A stretch of DNA of 64,000 bases from UBA5109 sp964606735 (lineage in GTDB: Bacteria; Pseudomonadota; Gammaproteobacteria; Pseudomonadales; Pseudohongiellaceae), in contig CAZSHI010000001.1 in NCBI GenBank assembly GCA_964606735.1, forward strand, positions 1-64,000, in the 5' to 3' direction. The translations under genes and the position numbers were made by a program. Positions 16,792 to 25,778 of the stretch are shown here, in pieces. Below the pieces are notes generated by a model, which was not told where the DNA came from, did no database searches, and worked only from the letters and a program-made list of their open reading frames with translations. Position 1 is the stretch's first letter, and every line of letters begins with the position of its first letter.

Positions 16792-18321
16792 TCAGCTAGA
16801 CTGACGTCTGGGCAGTTTGATGGTTAATTTCAAGCCTTTCATATCTGAGTGTTCGGCTTTAATACTGCCTTCATGGGCATCGACAATATTCTTGCAGATA
16901 GCCAGACCGAGTCCTGAACCGCCTTTTTTCCTGTTTCGAGAGGCATCAATGCGATACAGGCGGGTAAACAGTTTGTCCAGGTCCTTATCATCCACCCCAG
17001 GTTCCGAGTCGCTCCATTCAATGATGACATCATCCCCCTGTTCACTAATACTGATGTTCAGGCGGCCACCGTCATTGGTATAGCGACAGGTATTCTGCAG
17101 GAGGTTATCGAACAGTTGCCTGAGCCGCTGTGGATCGCCAAAGACATTAATATGCTTCTTGTTCTTAAGGCTCGAGGTGTTCAGCTTAAGCTTGATATCG
17201 TGCTTGCGGATAAGGTTTTGAAACATATCAATGGATTGTTCGAGCAGGAACAGTAGGTTGACTTTTTCTTTTTCATAAACCAGGGCGCCGATGTCTGACA
17301 TGGAAAGTTCATGCAAGTCATTGACCAGAGTGTTCAGGTGCACCACTTCCTGATGCCAGGAATTCAGGCTTTCCGGATTCAGGGGGCGTATGCCGTCCTG
17401 GGCGGCTTCCAGTTCGCCACGCAGAATGGCCAGTGGAGTGCGTAATTCATGGGAAATATCAGCAATCCACTGGCGTCGTGCTGTCTGGTTCTGATCCAGT
17501 GTTCTGGCGAGTGAATTAAAATCACTGGAGAGCAGGCTTAATTCATCGGAGCCCCGAATTGAAAGTCGTGAACTGTAATCGCCGGCTGCCAGTGAGCGGG
17601 TGCCTGAAACCAGGTCCTGAATCGGTCGCACCAGGTACGATGAAACTGGCAGGGCAATACCTGTGGAAATGACAACCAGCACGATTGCTAAGAGAAAGAA
17701 AGTGCTGCCCTGTGATTCAATGAACAACTGGTCAGCCCGCTCCGATAATTCCTGACGGCTGGTAACGCCGAGATAACCAACGGTATAACCGTCAATCTGG
17801 ATCGGGTTGAGGTTGGCCAGAGGCAACGCTTCAGGATCACCGAAAATAATTTCACTGTTTTCATCCAGCAGGAGAAGGTGGGGGCGGGCCGGGCTGTATT
17901 CGGAAGAAAAATACCAGTCATCATCCGCCAGTAGCGGCGGCGGGCGTCGGAAAGCATCAAGGGCACTCGGGTCATTGGTCAGGATATTGCTGTCTTCCAG
18001 GGCGGATTGGATGAGGCGCTGGTTGGTTACCTGGCGCAATTCCAGCACCACGCCGGATTCCTGGGACCGTGCGACACTGTCACGAATAATAATATTCCAC
18101 AAACTGACATTGCCACGTAAGCGGTCCCAGCCGTTTTGGTTGGCATACCAGCGTTCTAGACCGTCAATCAGTGTCGGAATCTGCTGCTCTTCAATACGGC
18201 TGATATAGTCGATGAAGCCCTGATTGAACTGAGCCCGGCCGATAAAGTACATCAAGGCATACACAATGACATGCGCTGACAAAATGGCCAGAAGCAGCTT
18301 GTATTTAATTTTTAGTCCCAT
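16792..18321 (-). CDS. BaeS-like membrane sensor histidine kinase
   Basis: 509 residues: TM1 at about 8-28, a periplasmic sensor of about 170 residues, TM2 near 202-225, HAMP, then HisKA with ADISHELRTPLAILRGELEA (phospho-His near residue 297) and a HATPase_c domain with NLLQNTCRY (N box), DSEPGVDD (G1) and GGSGLGLAICKNIV (G2). This is the BaeS layout. It is the first gene of a kinase-regulator-transglycosylase operon. The signal it senses is unknown; the operon suggests envelope stress. Confidence 0.9.
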   Translation of the reverse strand: MGLKIKYKLLLAILSAHVIVYALMYFIGRAQFNQGFIDYISRIEEQQIPTLIDGLERWYANQNGWDRLRGNVSLWNIIIRDSVARSQESGVVLELRQVTNQRLIQSALEDSNILTNDPSALDAFRRPPPLLADDDWYFSSEYSPARPHLLLLDENSEIIFGDPEALPLANLNPIQIDGYTVGYLGVTSRQELSERADQLFIESQGSTFFLLAIVLVVISTGIALPVSSYLVRPIQDLVSGTRSLAAGDYSSRLSIRGSDELSLLSSDFNSLARTLDQNQTARRQWIADISHELRTPLAILRGELEAAQDGIRPLNPESLNSWHQEVVHLNTLVNDLHELSMSDIGALVYEKEKVNLLFLLEQSIDMFQNLIRKHDIKLKLNTSSLKNKKHINVFGDPQRLRQLFDNLLQNTCRYTNDGGRLNISISEQGDDVIIEWSDSEPGVDDKDLDKLFTRLYRIDASRNRKKGGSGLGLAICKNIVDAHEGSIKAEHSDMKGLKLTIKLPRRQSS

Positions 18322-18572
18322 TTTCCTGATTTATGTGAACCAGACTGTAGCAACTATACCCATGCTCTGAAATTATAGGTCTCAGTTTTTCGGTGTGGCT
18401 GCGAATTCCTTAATATTTGCACATTAATCTGACCTGAGGTTAAAGTATTTCTACAATAGTGAAAAGCCTTGGGCCATGCTAAGCTAAAGCGGCAATATGG
18501 CAGGACAACATGGAAAATACTCGCGCAGTTTCAAGTGCCTGAGCGAGTGACCTGAACCATTGCGAGGAAGTA

Positions 18573-19700
18573 TTGTTGTTTAACAGGAAATATACAAAGG
18601 CAGTTGATGAGTTCGATGTAGAGCAAATTGAACTCAAAGGCTTTGCCCGCAGCATTGCTGAAATTGAATGGCTGCTCCTGCTACTGGTGCTTCTGTATTT
18701 CATTGCTCCGGATTCACAGGTGGAAAGTCCCACCGGTCTTCTGATCTGCATGGAAGTTTTCGGAGCCTTCATTCTCGGCTTCCATTATGTCAATTTCAAT
18801 CTGCCGCACTTCAAATGGAAACTGATGGTTGAAACCTGGGTGATGATTCTATTCATTACCCTGGTGGTCCTCAACACAGGCAGCATCGAGAGTCTTCTGT
18901 TGAACTTGTATTTGCTGGTGATCATTTCCAGTTCCATCACACTGGGCAAGGTAGTCACTATAGCCGAAATCGCAATCATATCGGTGGTTTATTTTTTCAT
19001 GGCTGCCCGGACAGGTATGGAATATACCCTGGTGCAATATACCGAGTTTCTGGTCTTTTTCCTGCCCTTCATGCTGGTCGCCTATATCACGACCATGCTT
19101 GCAGCCGACGTCAACTACGGCAAGGAAATGTTCAAGGCCTTGTCTGAAACGGATGAAATGACCGGCTTGTTGAACAAGCGTTCTTTCAGCCCCATGCTGC
19201 ATAAGGCTACCGAAGTGGCCGTTCAGTACTCACAACCTTTATCGGTAATGATGATTGATGCGGACAATCTCAAAAAGGTAAATGACAGCTATGGACATAA
19301 GGCGGGTGACAAGCTGATTCTGACCATTGCCAACACCATACGCGAATGTTTGCGTACCTCCGATGTTATCTGTCGCTATGGCGGCGATGAGTTTGTTGCG
19401 CTATTACCTCAATTGCCAGCTGCCAAGGCAGCGGAGACGGCTGAGCGTTTGCGCAGTGCTTTGGAAAATACGTCCTTTGATGTCGATGGAGAAAAAATTA
19501 CCACGACGGTCAGTATCGGTGTGGCTACCTATCCTGACAAGGTTTTCAAAGCGAATATGCTGATGGAAAAAGCGGATGAAGCCTTGTACGAAAGTAAAAA
19601 TGCCGGGCGCAACAAGGTGGTGGTTTTTGTCGATGATGGCCGTGTTGAAGATAAAACGGCAACACAGCAGCCTCCATTGAATTTGCGTAGTACCGATTAG
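18573..19700 (+). CDS. Membrane-bound diguanylate cyclase (GGDEF)
   Basis: Makes cyclic di-GMP from two GTP. Residues about 28-180 contain five or six hydrophobic segments with no recognised sensor fold. The GGDEF domain (about 195-355) has RYGGDEF, and an RTSD five residues before it matches the product-inhibition I-site RxxD. No EAL domain is present. The start is a TTG preceded by GAGGAAG at ideal spacing (protein begins M-L-F-N-R). It is followed by the lambda-P-like gene after 10 bases. Confidence 0.88.
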   Translation: MLFNRKYTKAVDEFDVEQIELKGFARSIAEIEWLLLLLVLLYFIAPDSQVESPTGLLICMEVFGAFILGFHYVNFNLPHFKWKLMVETWVMILFITLVVLNTGSIESLLLNLYLLVIISSSITLGKVVTIAEIAIISVVYFFMAARTGMEYTLVQYTEFLVFFLPFMLVAYITTMLAADVNYGKEMFKALSETDEMTGLLNKRSFSPMLHKATEVAVQYSQPLSVMMIDADNLKKVNDSYGHKAGDKLILTIANTIRECLRTSDVICRYGGDEFVALLPQLPAAKAAETAERLRSALENTSFDVDGEKITTTVSIGVATYPDKVFKANMLMEKADEALYESKNAGRNKVVVFVDDGRVEDKTATQQPPLNLRSTD

Positions 19701-19710
19701 ATAGGAACCC

Positions 19711-20376
19711 ATGCCGCTTAAAAAAGTTAATCAAATTGCTCACCGTGACCTGGTGGATAAAGCCCCGTCGGCGACTGGCACAGCAGATAAAAAAGCTAAG
19801 GGCAGCAAGCGATCCGGGGATCAGGTCGACGCCATCAATCAGATGTTTGCCGAATTTGAACTGGCCTATCACAACCAGTATCACAAGGCTTTTCCCGACA
19901 GTGCGGCTGTCAAGCTGGCCAAAAAATACTGGTTAAGTTGTCTGGCAGATATTCCGGCGCAGATGCTGCTCATGGCCACCCGTGAACTGGTCAGAACCCA
20001 GAACTACCTGCCTAGTGTTGCCAAGCTGGTGGATCTCTGTCAGAAAGGCACCGAGCTCTTCGGACTGCCGGATGCGCATACGGCCTATCTTGAAGCCTGC
20101 CGGGCTGCCTCTCCCAAAGCCATGCAGTCATGGAGTCATCCAGCAGTCTATATGGCAGGCAAACTTACTGGCTGGTTTGAGCTGGCCAACCTGCCTGAAG
20201 CGCAAATATTTCCGCTTTTCGAGTATCACTATTCACAGCAGGTGCAGGCTGTTCTTCGTGGAGAGGAACTGCAGCTCAAAACGCCGGGAGCCATACCCGA
20301 ACAATCAGCCGTGCCCTTGAGCAATGAGGATAATCTGTGCCGTCTGCAAAAACTCAGACAGCAGCTATCTGATTAA
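19711..20376 (+). CDS. Phage lambda P-like replication protein
   Basis: 221 residues with resemblance to the Phage_lambda_P family, whose phage member loads the DnaB helicase. The recognisable part is about residues 48-110: FAEFELAYHNQYHKAF, then AKKYWLSCLADIP, then a YLPSVAKLVDLC segment. The C-terminal third is not familiar. The N-terminus is basic and probably disordered. Chromosomal copies occur near ettA in some marine gammaproteobacteria as far as I recall; no phage genes surround it here. Role in host replication is an inference. It closely follows the diguanylate cyclase and converges with ettA. Confidence 0.55.
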   Translation: MPLKKVNQIAHRDLVDKAPSATGTADKKAKGSKRSGDQVDAINQMFAEFELAYHNQYHKAFPDSAAVKLAKKYWLSCLADIPAQMLLMATRELVRTQNYLPSVAKLVDLCQKGTELFGLPDAHTAYLEACRAASPKAMQSWSHPAVYMAGKLTGWFELANLPEAQIFPLFEYHYSQQVQAVLRGEELQLKTPGAIPEQSAVPLSNEDNLCRLQKLRQQLSD

Positions 20377-20384
20377 ACATTAGC

Positions 20385-22049
20385 TCAGGCAAGCTTTTTA
20401 TACTTGACCCGCGTTGGCTCCTCGTCACCCTTGCGTTTTTTTCGTTCTGCTTCGTAGTCCGAGTAATTGCCTTCGTGGAAAATGACCTCACTGTCTCCCT
20501 CAAAGGCCAGAATATGAGTGGCAATACGGTCCAGAAACCAGCGATCATGTGAAACAATGATGATGGTGCCCGGGAAGGCCAGCAGGCCTTCTTCCAGGGC
20601 GCGCAGGGTTTCGACATCCAGATCATTGGTAGGCTCGTCAAGCAGCAGGACATTGCCGCCACGCTTGAGCAGCTTGGCCAGATGCAGGCGGTTGCGTTCT
20701 CCGCCGGACAGCTGTTTGACAAATTTTTGCTGGTCGCCACCCTTGAAGTTAAAGCGGCTTACATAGGCCCGCGTAGGAATCTCATAAGAGCCAATCTGCA
20801 GATTTTCCTGGCCACCGGAAATTTCCTGCCACACCGTATTTTCAGGATTGAGCTCATCGCGACTCTGGTCAACATAAGCCATTTCGACGGTTTCCCCGAT
20901 ACGGATGCTACCGGAATCAGGTTGTTCCTGCCCCATCAGCATTTTAAGAAAGGTGGTCTTGCCGGCGCCGTTGCCGCCGATAATGCCGACAATGCTGCCA
21001 CGTGGAATCTTCAGGCTAAGATTATCAATCAGGGTTTTGTCACCAAAACGCTTGCTGATCTGCTCGGCTTCAATAACCAGTTCGCCGAGTCGCGGGCCGG
21101 GAGGAATATAAAGCGCTAAGGTCTCATTCCTGTTCTGGAATTCTTTTGAGGACAGCTCCTCAAATCGCGCCAGCCGGGCCTTGCTTTTGGCCTGACGGCC
21201 TTTCGGGTTGGCACGCACCCATTCAAGTTCAGCCTTGATGGTCTTGGCCATGGAAGCCTGCTGCTTCTCTTCCACTTCAAGACGCTTCTCCTTGGCAGCG
21301 AGCCAGTCACTGTAATTACCTTCATAAGGGATGCCGTGACCTCGGTCCAGTTCCAGAATCCAGCCGGCCGCATGATCGAGAAAATAGCGGTCATGGGTGA
21401 TGGCCACTACCGTGCCCGGATAGTCCTGCAGGAATTTTTCCAGCCAGGCGACCGAGGCAGCATCGAGATGGTTGGTGGGCTCATCCAGCAGAAGCATGTC
21501 GGGTTTGGATAAGAGCAGGCGGCACAGTGCAACGCGGCGTCTTTCACCACCGGAAAGTTTGGTGACATCAGCCTCCCAGGGTGGCAGGCGCAGAGCATCA
21601 GCGGCAATCTCCAGTGTGCGTTCCAGTTCCCAGCCTTCACAGGCATCAATCTGAACCTGTAGTTCTCCCTGGCGTTCAAGCAGGCTATTCATTTCCTCGT
21701 CGCTCATGGGCTCGGCAAATTTGTCACTGATCTGATTGAACTCATCCAGCAGGTTTTTTATCTCGCGAATACCGTCCTCGACATTGCCTTTTACATCCTT
21801 GGCAGCATCAAGTTCCGGTTCCTGGGGCAGATAACCGACTTTCAGTTCGGGCTGCGGGCGGGCTTCGCCCTGATACTCTTTATCGACCCCGGCCATAATT
21901 CGAAGCAGTGAGGACTTGCCCGCACCGTTCAAACCCAATACGCCAATCTTGGCCCCAGGAAAAAAAGACAAGGAAATATCTTTGAGGATTTCACGTTTGG
22001 GCGGAACCACTTTTCCCACCCGGTTCATGGTGAATACATACTGTGCCAT
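20385..22049 (-). CDS. ettA: Energy-dependent translational throttle protein EttA (ABC-F)
   Basis: Cytosolic ABC-F ATPase that binds the ribosomal E site and gates the first elongation steps according to the ATP/ADP ratio. Two ABC domains without membrane segments: Walker A GLNGAGKSS (near residue 39) and GGNGAGKTT (near residue 357), signatures LSGGERRR and LSGGERNR, and the linker with conserved Lys/Arg-rich helices (WVRANPKGRQAKSKARL). 554 residues is exact for the family. Monocistronic on the minus strand. Confidence 0.95.
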   Translation of the reverse strand: MAQYVFTMNRVGKVVPPKREILKDISLSFFPGAKIGVLGLNGAGKSSLLRIMAGVDKEYQGEARPQPELKVGYLPQEPELDAAKDVKGNVEDGIREIKNLLDEFNQISDKFAEPMSDEEMNSLLERQGELQVQIDACEGWELERTLEIAADALRLPPWEADVTKLSGGERRRVALCRLLLSKPDMLLLDEPTNHLDAASVAWLEKFLQDYPGTVVAITHDRYFLDHAAGWILELDRGHGIPYEGNYSDWLAAKEKRLEVEEKQQASMAKTIKAELEWVRANPKGRQAKSKARLARFEELSSKEFQNRNETLALYIPPGPRLGELVIEAEQISKRFGDKTLIDNLSLKIPRGSIVGIIGGNGAGKTTFLKMLMGQEQPDSGSIRIGETVEMAYVDQSRDELNPENTVWQEISGGQENLQIGSYEIPTRAYVSRFNFKGGDQQKFVKQLSGGERNRLHLAKLLKRGGNVLLLDEPTNDLDVETLRALEEGLLAFPGTIIIVSHDRWFLDRIATHILAFEGDSEVIFHEGNYSDYEAERKKRKGDEEPTRVKYKKLA

Positions 22050-22117
22050 TGAAGACCTGCCGTTTTGCTAATACAAATGAATTGACTATTTTATTCTTAC
22101 CGAAAGACAAAGTAAGG

Positions 22118-22123
22118 TAGAAT
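22118..22123 (+). promoter_or_regulatory. -10 element of glyA
   Basis: TAGAAT 50 bases before the glyA ATG. A weak TCTTAC lies 17 bases upstream as -35. The leader ends in CTCC-TGA-GGAG, in which the Shine-Dalgarno can pair with the upstream CTCC. Confidence 0.4.
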
Positions 22124-22172
22124 AACGCTTTTTTTAACACAGCCCTATCCATACTCACTCCTGAGGAGAAAC

Positions 22173-23429
22173 ATGCTTAGTAAAGATATGACAATCGCTG
22201 GTTTTGATGATGAACTTGCACAAGCAATTGCCAGTGAAGAAGTGCGTCAGGAAGAACACCTGGAACTCATTGCCTCTGAAAACTATGCCAGCCCCCGAGT
22301 GCTGGAAGCTCAGGGCTCGGTTCTGACTAACAAATATGCTGAAGGCTATCCGGGCAAACGCTATTACGGTGGTTGCGAGTATGTTGATATTGTCGAAAAC
22401 CTGGCGATTGAGCGAGCCAAGAAACTGTTTGGCGCTGGCTATGCCAATGTCCAGCCGCATTCAGGCTCGCAGGCCAATTCGGCCGTCTATCTGGCCTTAC
22501 TGAAGCCGGGTGACACTCTACTGGGCATGAGCCTCGCCGATGGTGGACACCTGACCCACGGTGCTGCCGTTTCTTCTTCAGGCCGTATCTATAATGCTGT
22601 CCAGTACGGTCTCAACCAGGAAACCGGTGAAATTGATTATGAAGATATGGAAAAACTGGCGCTGCAACACAAGCCCAAATTGATTATCGCCGGTTTCTCT
22701 GCCTATTCGAGAATAGTCGATTGGGAGAGAGTGAGGGGCATAGCCGATAAAATCGGTGCCTATTTCATGGTGGATATGGCCCATGTTGCTGGACTGGTAG
22801 CCGCCGGGGTGTATCCGAGCCCGATGCCATTTGCCCATGTCACCACCACAACGACCCATAAAACACTGGGAGGCCCCAGGGGAGGACTGATCCTGACACC
22901 GGGTGATGATGAGGAGCTGAACAAGCGTCTCAATTTTGCCGTATTCCCGGAAAGCCAGGGTGGCCCTCTGATGCATGTAATTGCAGCCAAGGCTGTTTGC
23001 TTCAAGGAAGCGATGTCGGATGAATTCAAGGATTATCAGCAGCAGGTCGTCAAGAATGCCAGGGCCATGGTGAAGGTAGTGCAGGAGCGAGGATTTGATA
23101 TTGTCTCAGGTGGTACCGATGATCATCTGTTTTTGCTGAGTCTGGTCGGTCGGGATGTCACTGGAAAAGATGCCGAGGAGGCACTGGGCCTGGCCAATAT
23201 CACGGTTAACAAGAATGCGGTTCCGAATGATCCGCGCTCTCCGTTTATTACCAGCGGTTTGAGACTGGGGTCCCCTGCCTTGACCCGTCGCGGTTTTAAG
23301 GAAGCAGAAGCGGCTGAGACAGCAAGCCTGCTTTGCGATATTCTCGAGGATATCAATAACGAAGAATTGCGCCTGACGGTTAAGGAGAAGGTGTTGGCAC
23401 TTTGTAAAAAATTTCCGGTATATAAATAA
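22173..23429 (+). CDS. glyA: Serine hydroxymethyltransferase
   Basis: PLP enzyme interconverting serine and glycine with tetrahydrofolate, the main source of one-carbon units. ELIASENYASPRVLEAQGS near residue 31, YPGKRYYGGCEYVD, and the PLP-lysine segment TTTTHKTLGGPRGG (Lys near residue 230) are diagnostic. 418 residues is normal. Start supported by GAGGAG 6 bases upstream. It heads a run of same-strand genes continuing into nrdR and the riboflavin cluster, the order seen in many gammaproteobacteria. Confidence 0.97.
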   Translation: MLSKDMTIAGFDDELAQAIASEEVRQEEHLELIASENYASPRVLEAQGSVLTNKYAEGYPGKRYYGGCEYVDIVENLAIERAKKLFGAGYANVQPHSGSQANSAVYLALLKPGDTLLGMSLADGGHLTHGAAVSSSGRIYNAVQYGLNQETGEIDYEDMEKLALQHKPKLIIAGFSAYSRIVDWERVRGIADKIGAYFMVDMAHVAGLVAAGVYPSPMPFAHVTTTTTHKTLGGPRGGLILTPGDDEELNKRLNFAVFPESQGGPLMHVIAAKAVCFKEAMSDEFKDYQQQVVKNARAMVKVVQERGFDIVSGGTDDHLFLLSLVGRDVTGKDAEEALGLANITVNKNAVPNDPRSPFITSGLRLGSPALTRRGFKEAEAAETASLLCDILEDINNEELRLTVKEKVLALCKKFPVYK

Positions 23430-23469
23430 GTAGGCGCATTCATAACAAAATAGCTCAAGAGATGAACTG

Positions 23470-23931
23470 ATGCACTGCCCGTTCTGTCATGCTACTGATA
23501 CCAAGGTTATCGACTCCCGTCTGGTCGCGGAGGGCAACCAGGTACGTCGGCGACGGGAGTGCCTGACCTGTAACGAACGCTTTACTACCTTTGAGGGTGC
23601 AGAGCTCGTCATGCCCCGCGTCATTAAACAAAATGGCGAAAGAGAGCCTTTTGATGAAGATAAATTACGCAAGGGCATCATCAAGGCACTTGAGAAAAGA
23701 CCAGTGAGCATGGACCAGGTGGAGGAAGCACTGTCACATATCAATTATTCACTCAGAGCGTCCGGTGAAAGAGAAGTCTCCAGTGAACTGGTGGGTGAAA
23801 AAGTGATGCAGGAGCTTCGCAAGCTGGATGAAGTTGCCTATGTACGCTTTGCATCGGTTTACAAAAGCTTTAAAGATTTGAATGAATTCCGCGATGCTAT
23901 CGACAAAATAGCGCAGACATCCAAGGACTAA
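23470..23931 (+). CDS. nrdR: Transcriptional repressor NrdR
   Basis: Zinc-ribbon/ATP-cone repressor of ribonucleotide reductase genes. The zinc ribbon has CPFC (residues 3-6) and CLTC (31-34), with RRRREC before the second pair. The ATP-cone domain starts at about residue 49 (VIKQNGEREPFDEDKL). 153 residues is typical. The position between glyA and ribD is conserved. No nrd genes are in the window. Confidence 0.95.
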   Translation: MHCPFCHATDTKVIDSRLVAEGNQVRRRRECLTCNERFTTFEGAELVMPRVIKQNGEREPFDEDKLRKGIIKALEKRPVSMDQVEEALSHINYSLRASGEREVSSELVGEKVMQELRKLDEVAYVRFASVYKSFKDLNEFRDAIDKIAQTSKD

Positions 23932-24005
23932 GGCCCGCTTCCCAGGGCTGAAGGTCTTTTCCGGTTGTCTGGACTGTAGACCAGCCCCTTACATAAACTG
24001 ACACC

Positions 24006-25109
24006 ATGATTGCTGACTCTGACAAGAACCATATGCTGCACTGTATAGACCTTGCAATGCGGGGCGAGTACAGCTGCAAACCCAATCCCCGGGTCGGCAG
24101 CATCGTGGTCAAAAATAATGAAGTGCTGGCGGAAGGCTGGCACCGTTATGCCGGTCAGGTGCATGCTGAAGTCGACGCATTGGACAAGGCCGGTGAATCT
24201 GCTCAGGGCGCCACTCTTTACGTCACACTGGAGCCATGCTCACACCATGGCAGAACGGCACCCTGCAGTGATGCAATTATTAAAGCCGGTATCCGGAAAG
24301 TGGTTTTCGGCATGATAGATCCCAACCCACAGGTTGCCGGGGCCGGCATCAGCAAACTTGAGGCAGCCGGGATCGAAGTACTGGGTCCGGTACTGCAGGA
24401 GCAGTGTGCTGCGCTTAATCCGGGTTTTATCAAAAGAATGACGTCAGGCCTGCCTTATGTGCGATGCAAGATGGCCATGAGCCTGGATGGCAGAACGGCC
24501 ATGGCCAGTGGTGAAAGCAAATGGATCAGCGGACCGGAATCTCGCGAAGATGTTCAGCGCTGGCGGGCAAGAAGTGGGGCCATTATTACCGGTATCGGCA
24601 GTGTTCTGGCAGATGACCCTTCGCTGAATGTGCGCCTGGATGAATTCGACAATGTTCAGCCGATACGGGTTGTCTGTGATTCGGCGCTGCAAATACCTGC
24701 ACAGGCAAAAACCCTGCAGCATGCTGGGCAGGTATTGCTGGCAACCGCAGAGCCGAAATCCTTTGCGGCTACTTCTGAACTGGCCGCCGAGATAGAATGC
24801 AAAAGCTTTGATTCAGGCACGGGCAAGACCGACCTGAAAGCCTTACTGGCATATCTGGCAGCTGAAAAAGAATGTAATGAAGTACTAATTGAAGCGGGCT
24901 CACGTCTGGCCGGGGCATTTATTGAGCTGGGGCTGGTGGATGAATTACTGGTATATGTCGCTCCAAAATTGCTGGGCCACCAGGGTCATCCCTTGTTAAC
25001 CATTCACGGTATGGATCGGATCAAGGATCAGATAGCACTGGAGTTCGTTGATGTGTCTTTATTGGGCAAAGACTGTAGAATTCGCAGCCGCATTCTGAAA
25101 AAGCAATAA
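24006..25109 (+). CDS. ribD: Riboflavin biosynthesis deaminase/reductase RibD
   Basis: Bifunctional enzyme for steps two and three of riboflavin synthesis from GTP. The N-terminal deaminase has the zinc site HAEVDAL and PCSHHGRTAPC (residues about 50-90). The C-terminal reductase (from about residue 147) has RCKMAMSLDGRTA and the SGAIITGIGSVLADDPSL NADPH segment. 367 residues is normal. First gene of the riboflavin cluster. No FMN riboswitch is recognisable in the 74 bases before it. Confidence 0.95.
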   Translation: MIADSDKNHMLHCIDLAMRGEYSCKPNPRVGSIVVKNNEVLAEGWHRYAGQVHAEVDALDKAGESAQGATLYVTLEPCSHHGRTAPCSDAIIKAGIRKVVFGMIDPNPQVAGAGISKLEAAGIEVLGPVLQEQCAALNPGFIKRMTSGLPYVRCKMAMSLDGRTAMASGESKWISGPESREDVQRWRARSGAIITGIGSVLADDPSLNVRLDEFDNVQPIRVVCDSALQIPAQAKTLQHAGQVLLATAEPKSFAATSELAAEIECKSFDSGTGKTDLKALLAYLAAEKECNEVLIEAGSRLAGAFIELGLVDELLVYVAPKLLGHQGHPLLTIHGMDRIKDQIALEFVDVSLLGKDCRIRSRILKKQ

Positions 25110-25121
25110 AGCAGCAAGACT

Positions 25122-25778
25122 ATGTTTACGGGAATTATTGAGGCAGTAGGCGAAATCAGTTCATTAGAGATATCTGATGCATCCTGCCAGCTCGTGATCA
25201 GTTCAGACAGTCTAGATCTTAGCGATCTGTCGACAGGCGACAGTATTGCTGTCAATGGTGTGTGTTTAACAGTTACCGAATTCGGGAAAAACAATTTTCA
25301 GGCGGATGTGTCCAATGAAACGCTGGCCTGCACCACGCTGGGGACTTTGTCGATCGGGGCACAGGTCAATCTTGAAAAAGCCCTGCGTGCCGATAGCCGA
25401 CTCGGCGGCCACATCGTCAGCGGTCATGTTGATGGCCTTGCTCGCTTATTGAGCAAGGAAACAGATGGCGATTCTCAGGTTTTGTGGTTTTCTGCTCCGG
25501 CAGAGCTGAGTATCTATATTGCCAGGAAAGGTTCGGTCTGCATTGATGGCGTGAGTTTGACGGTTAATGAGGTGCGCGGTGATGAATTTTCAGTCAATAT
25601 CATTCCACATACTGCCATTGCTACAAACATTGGCCTTCTTGAAAAGGGAGACAGTGTTAATCTGGAAGTGGACCTGGTTAGCCGCTACCTGGAACGAATG
25701 TTTAATAAAGCAAGTGATGACAAGGATCATGATGGCCTGAGCCTGGCCAAACTGAAAGCCAGTGGTTTTATAAAATAA
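25122..25778 (+). CDS. ribE: Riboflavin synthase alpha chain
   Basis: Dismutates two 6,7-dimethyl-8-ribityllumazines to riboflavin. It begins with the invariant MFTGIIE and has two tandem lumazine-binding domains. These share GDSIAVNGVCLTV (near residue 40) and GSVCIDGVSLTVNEV (near residue 137), and GGHIVSGHVDG links them. 218 residues is normal. The TAA stop overlaps the ATG of the next gene (TAATG). Confidence 0.95.
   Translation: MFTGIIEAVGEISSLEISDASCQLVISSDSLDLSDLSTGDSIAVNGVCLTVTEFGKNNFQADVSNETLACTTLGTLSIGAQVNLEKALRADSRLGGHIVSGHVDGLARLLSKETDGDSQVLWFSAPAELSIYIARKGSVCIDGVSLTVNEVRGDEFSVNIIPHTAIATNIGLLEKGDSVNLEVDLVSRYLERMFNKASDDKDHDGLSLAKLKASGFIK

Noticed and set aside
23932..24005. FMN riboswitch before ribD
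   Set aside because: The region is only 74 bases and has none of the RFN conserved blocks.
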